This document shows, in pieces, positions 63,335 to 64,000 of a stretch of 64,000 nucleotides of DNA. Under the pieces are notes generated by a model. The model was not told where the DNA came from and did not search any database. It saw nothing but the letters and a program-made list of their open reading frames with translations. The DNA is from Acanthosoma haemorrhoidale (lineage: Eukaryota; Arthropoda; Insecta; Hemiptera; Acanthosomatidae), in contig CAKNEZ010000002.1 of the NCBI GenBank assembly GCA_930367205.1, positions 1,584,343 to 1,648,342 of the forward strand, written 5' to 3'. The first letter of the stretch is position 1, and each line of letters opens with the position of its first letter. A program made the position numbers and the translations under genes.

Positions 63335-63532
63335 GTGTTGCCAAAGGCCGAGCGGCGCGGCAAGACATTGGGTCGCATCAACGACGGAATCGGCGCATTT
63401 GGTCTACCGGTGGTGTCCTGTTGCCGCTGCTGCCCAAACTGATTTTGATGGCCTGGATGAATGTTGGCTGGAACATATTGATTGCTCCCTTCGGCAGCTT
63501 CTTGATCGCTGTTGCGGTTTTGGCTGTTGTCT
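63335..63532 (-). CDS. Host gene C, exon 1 of the visible pair
   Basis: The acceptor ATTACAG precedes 63532 and the donor AC|GTGAGT follows 63335 on the minus strand. It reads RDNSQNRNSDQEAAEGSNQY, then QFGQQRQQDTTGRPNAPIPS and NVLPRRSAFGN. The composition is glutamine/asparagine-rich and disordered. It is followed in phase by the exon at 62840-63068 with an intron of 266 bases. Upstream exons should lie to the right. Confidence 0.7.
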
Positions 63533-63829
63533 CTGTAATTTAACAAAAACGTAATACGAAAATCTTAGGTATTACAATAATGGTCGCAACTGGTCTTACC
63601 TATTCATGAATGGTTTTAATCAATACACTCTACAATATACGGTCACACTCTTATTAAAATTAAACGTCAAGTAATTTCAGGTCTATTTCACAAGCAACAG
63701 ATAATAATTATAAATAACTAAAATTCCAAAATATAAAAAAAAGACGATCATTGAGTAAAGAGACGTCACCAATAAAATGGGGTACCTAGAAAATACTCCC
63801 CTTCCAATTCTGGGATTCAAAACTTACCT

Positions 63830-63993
63830 ATTGTTTGGATGTAATAAGTAACAACACAAGTTAACAAAAGAACCAAGTTTATTAATCAGTTCACACACGC
63901 ATCACAACATTAGCAATCGGTTTATATACATACAAAGCTCTGGAGGTAACAACCAGGTTCAGGTTATAACTTACAAATGTTACCAACCTAACA
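63830..63993 (-). repeat. LTR at the right edge of the window
   Basis: On the minus strand the purine tract AGGGGGA (64000-63994) precedes TGTTAGGTTGGTAAC, then GTATATAAACC (TATA-like), then AATAAACTTGG and an end near CCAAACA. That is the structure of a 3' LTR, so the interior of a minus-strand element should lie beyond the window. The left border is approximate. Confidence 0.5.
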
Positions 63994-64000
63994 TCCCCCT

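Overview
This is a eukaryotic window, AT-rich and densely packed with transposable elements. Spliceosomal U1 snRNA genes, 28S rRNA, introns with GT..AG borders, AATAAA signals, Ty3/gypsy, BEL/Pao, Jockey-like, R2, Tc1 (DD37E) and Polinton/Maverick elements together point to an arthropod. A crustacean such as a copepod is my guess, but the species cannot be read from the sequence. Almost every long ORF belongs to a transposon, and most of those are broken. Host signal is limited to U1 loci, displaced rDNA pieces and a few spliced exons.

Layout, left part. 1-905 is a U1 snRNA locus (minus) that is an inverted copy of 20003-20922. 1130-5188 is a decayed gypsy element (minus, 'gypsy-1'). A young gypsy element ('gypsy-2', 5189-9773) is inserted beside it with two identical 185-bp LTRs and a 5-bp target duplication; its pol is nevertheless defective. 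11670-14690 is a BEL/Pao element (minus) whose reverse-transcriptase core is missing. Fragments of non-LTR elements (RNase H at 14.7-15.3 kb, a C-terminus at 16.6-16.9 kb) follow. 19187-19638 is a truncated gypsy-2 relative with one LTR. 19639-20922 carries the best U1 gene, and 22015-22580 is a direct repeat of its promoter cut 13 nt into U1.

Middle. 22840-24510 is an internally deleted Jockey-like element. 24511-31690 is a large inverted structure: 28S rRNA plus R2-type retrotransposon on the plus strand, then R2-type retrotransposon plus 2.2 kb of 28S rRNA on the minus strand. Both elements sit at the same 28S position, the classical R2 target. The R2 protein is unusual because an R1-type Gag (coiled coil plus zinc knuckles) is fused in frame to the R2 C2H2/Myb N-terminus. 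31830-45040 is a third gypsy element (plus), split in its RNase H by a complete 9.07-kb Polinton (34592-43658) with terminal inverted repeats and a 6-bp target duplication. That Polinton encodes ATPase, a coiled-coil protein, a GLYELLF-type protein, integrase plus chromodomain, adenain-like protease and capsid protein, but no DNA polymerase B. A non-LTR element with a poly-A tail interrupts its capsid gene.

Right part. A host gene on the plus strand has phase-consistent exons at 45027-45144, 46246-46477 and 56848-56925, and perhaps a last exon ending at 57375. Its 10.4-kb intron contains gypsy-4 (minus), a Jockey fragment (minus) and a Tc1/DD37E transposon. A converging BIR-domain gene (minus) lies at 57524-58118. 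58.8-61 kb is a decayed Jockey ORF2. Two spliced exons of a Q/N-rich host protein (minus) lie at 62840-63532, and a retrotransposon LTR forms the right edge.

The elements mostly do not cooperate; they are nested and decayed. The recurring theme is internal deletion: several elements keep both ends but have lost the middle, including some that look recently inserted.
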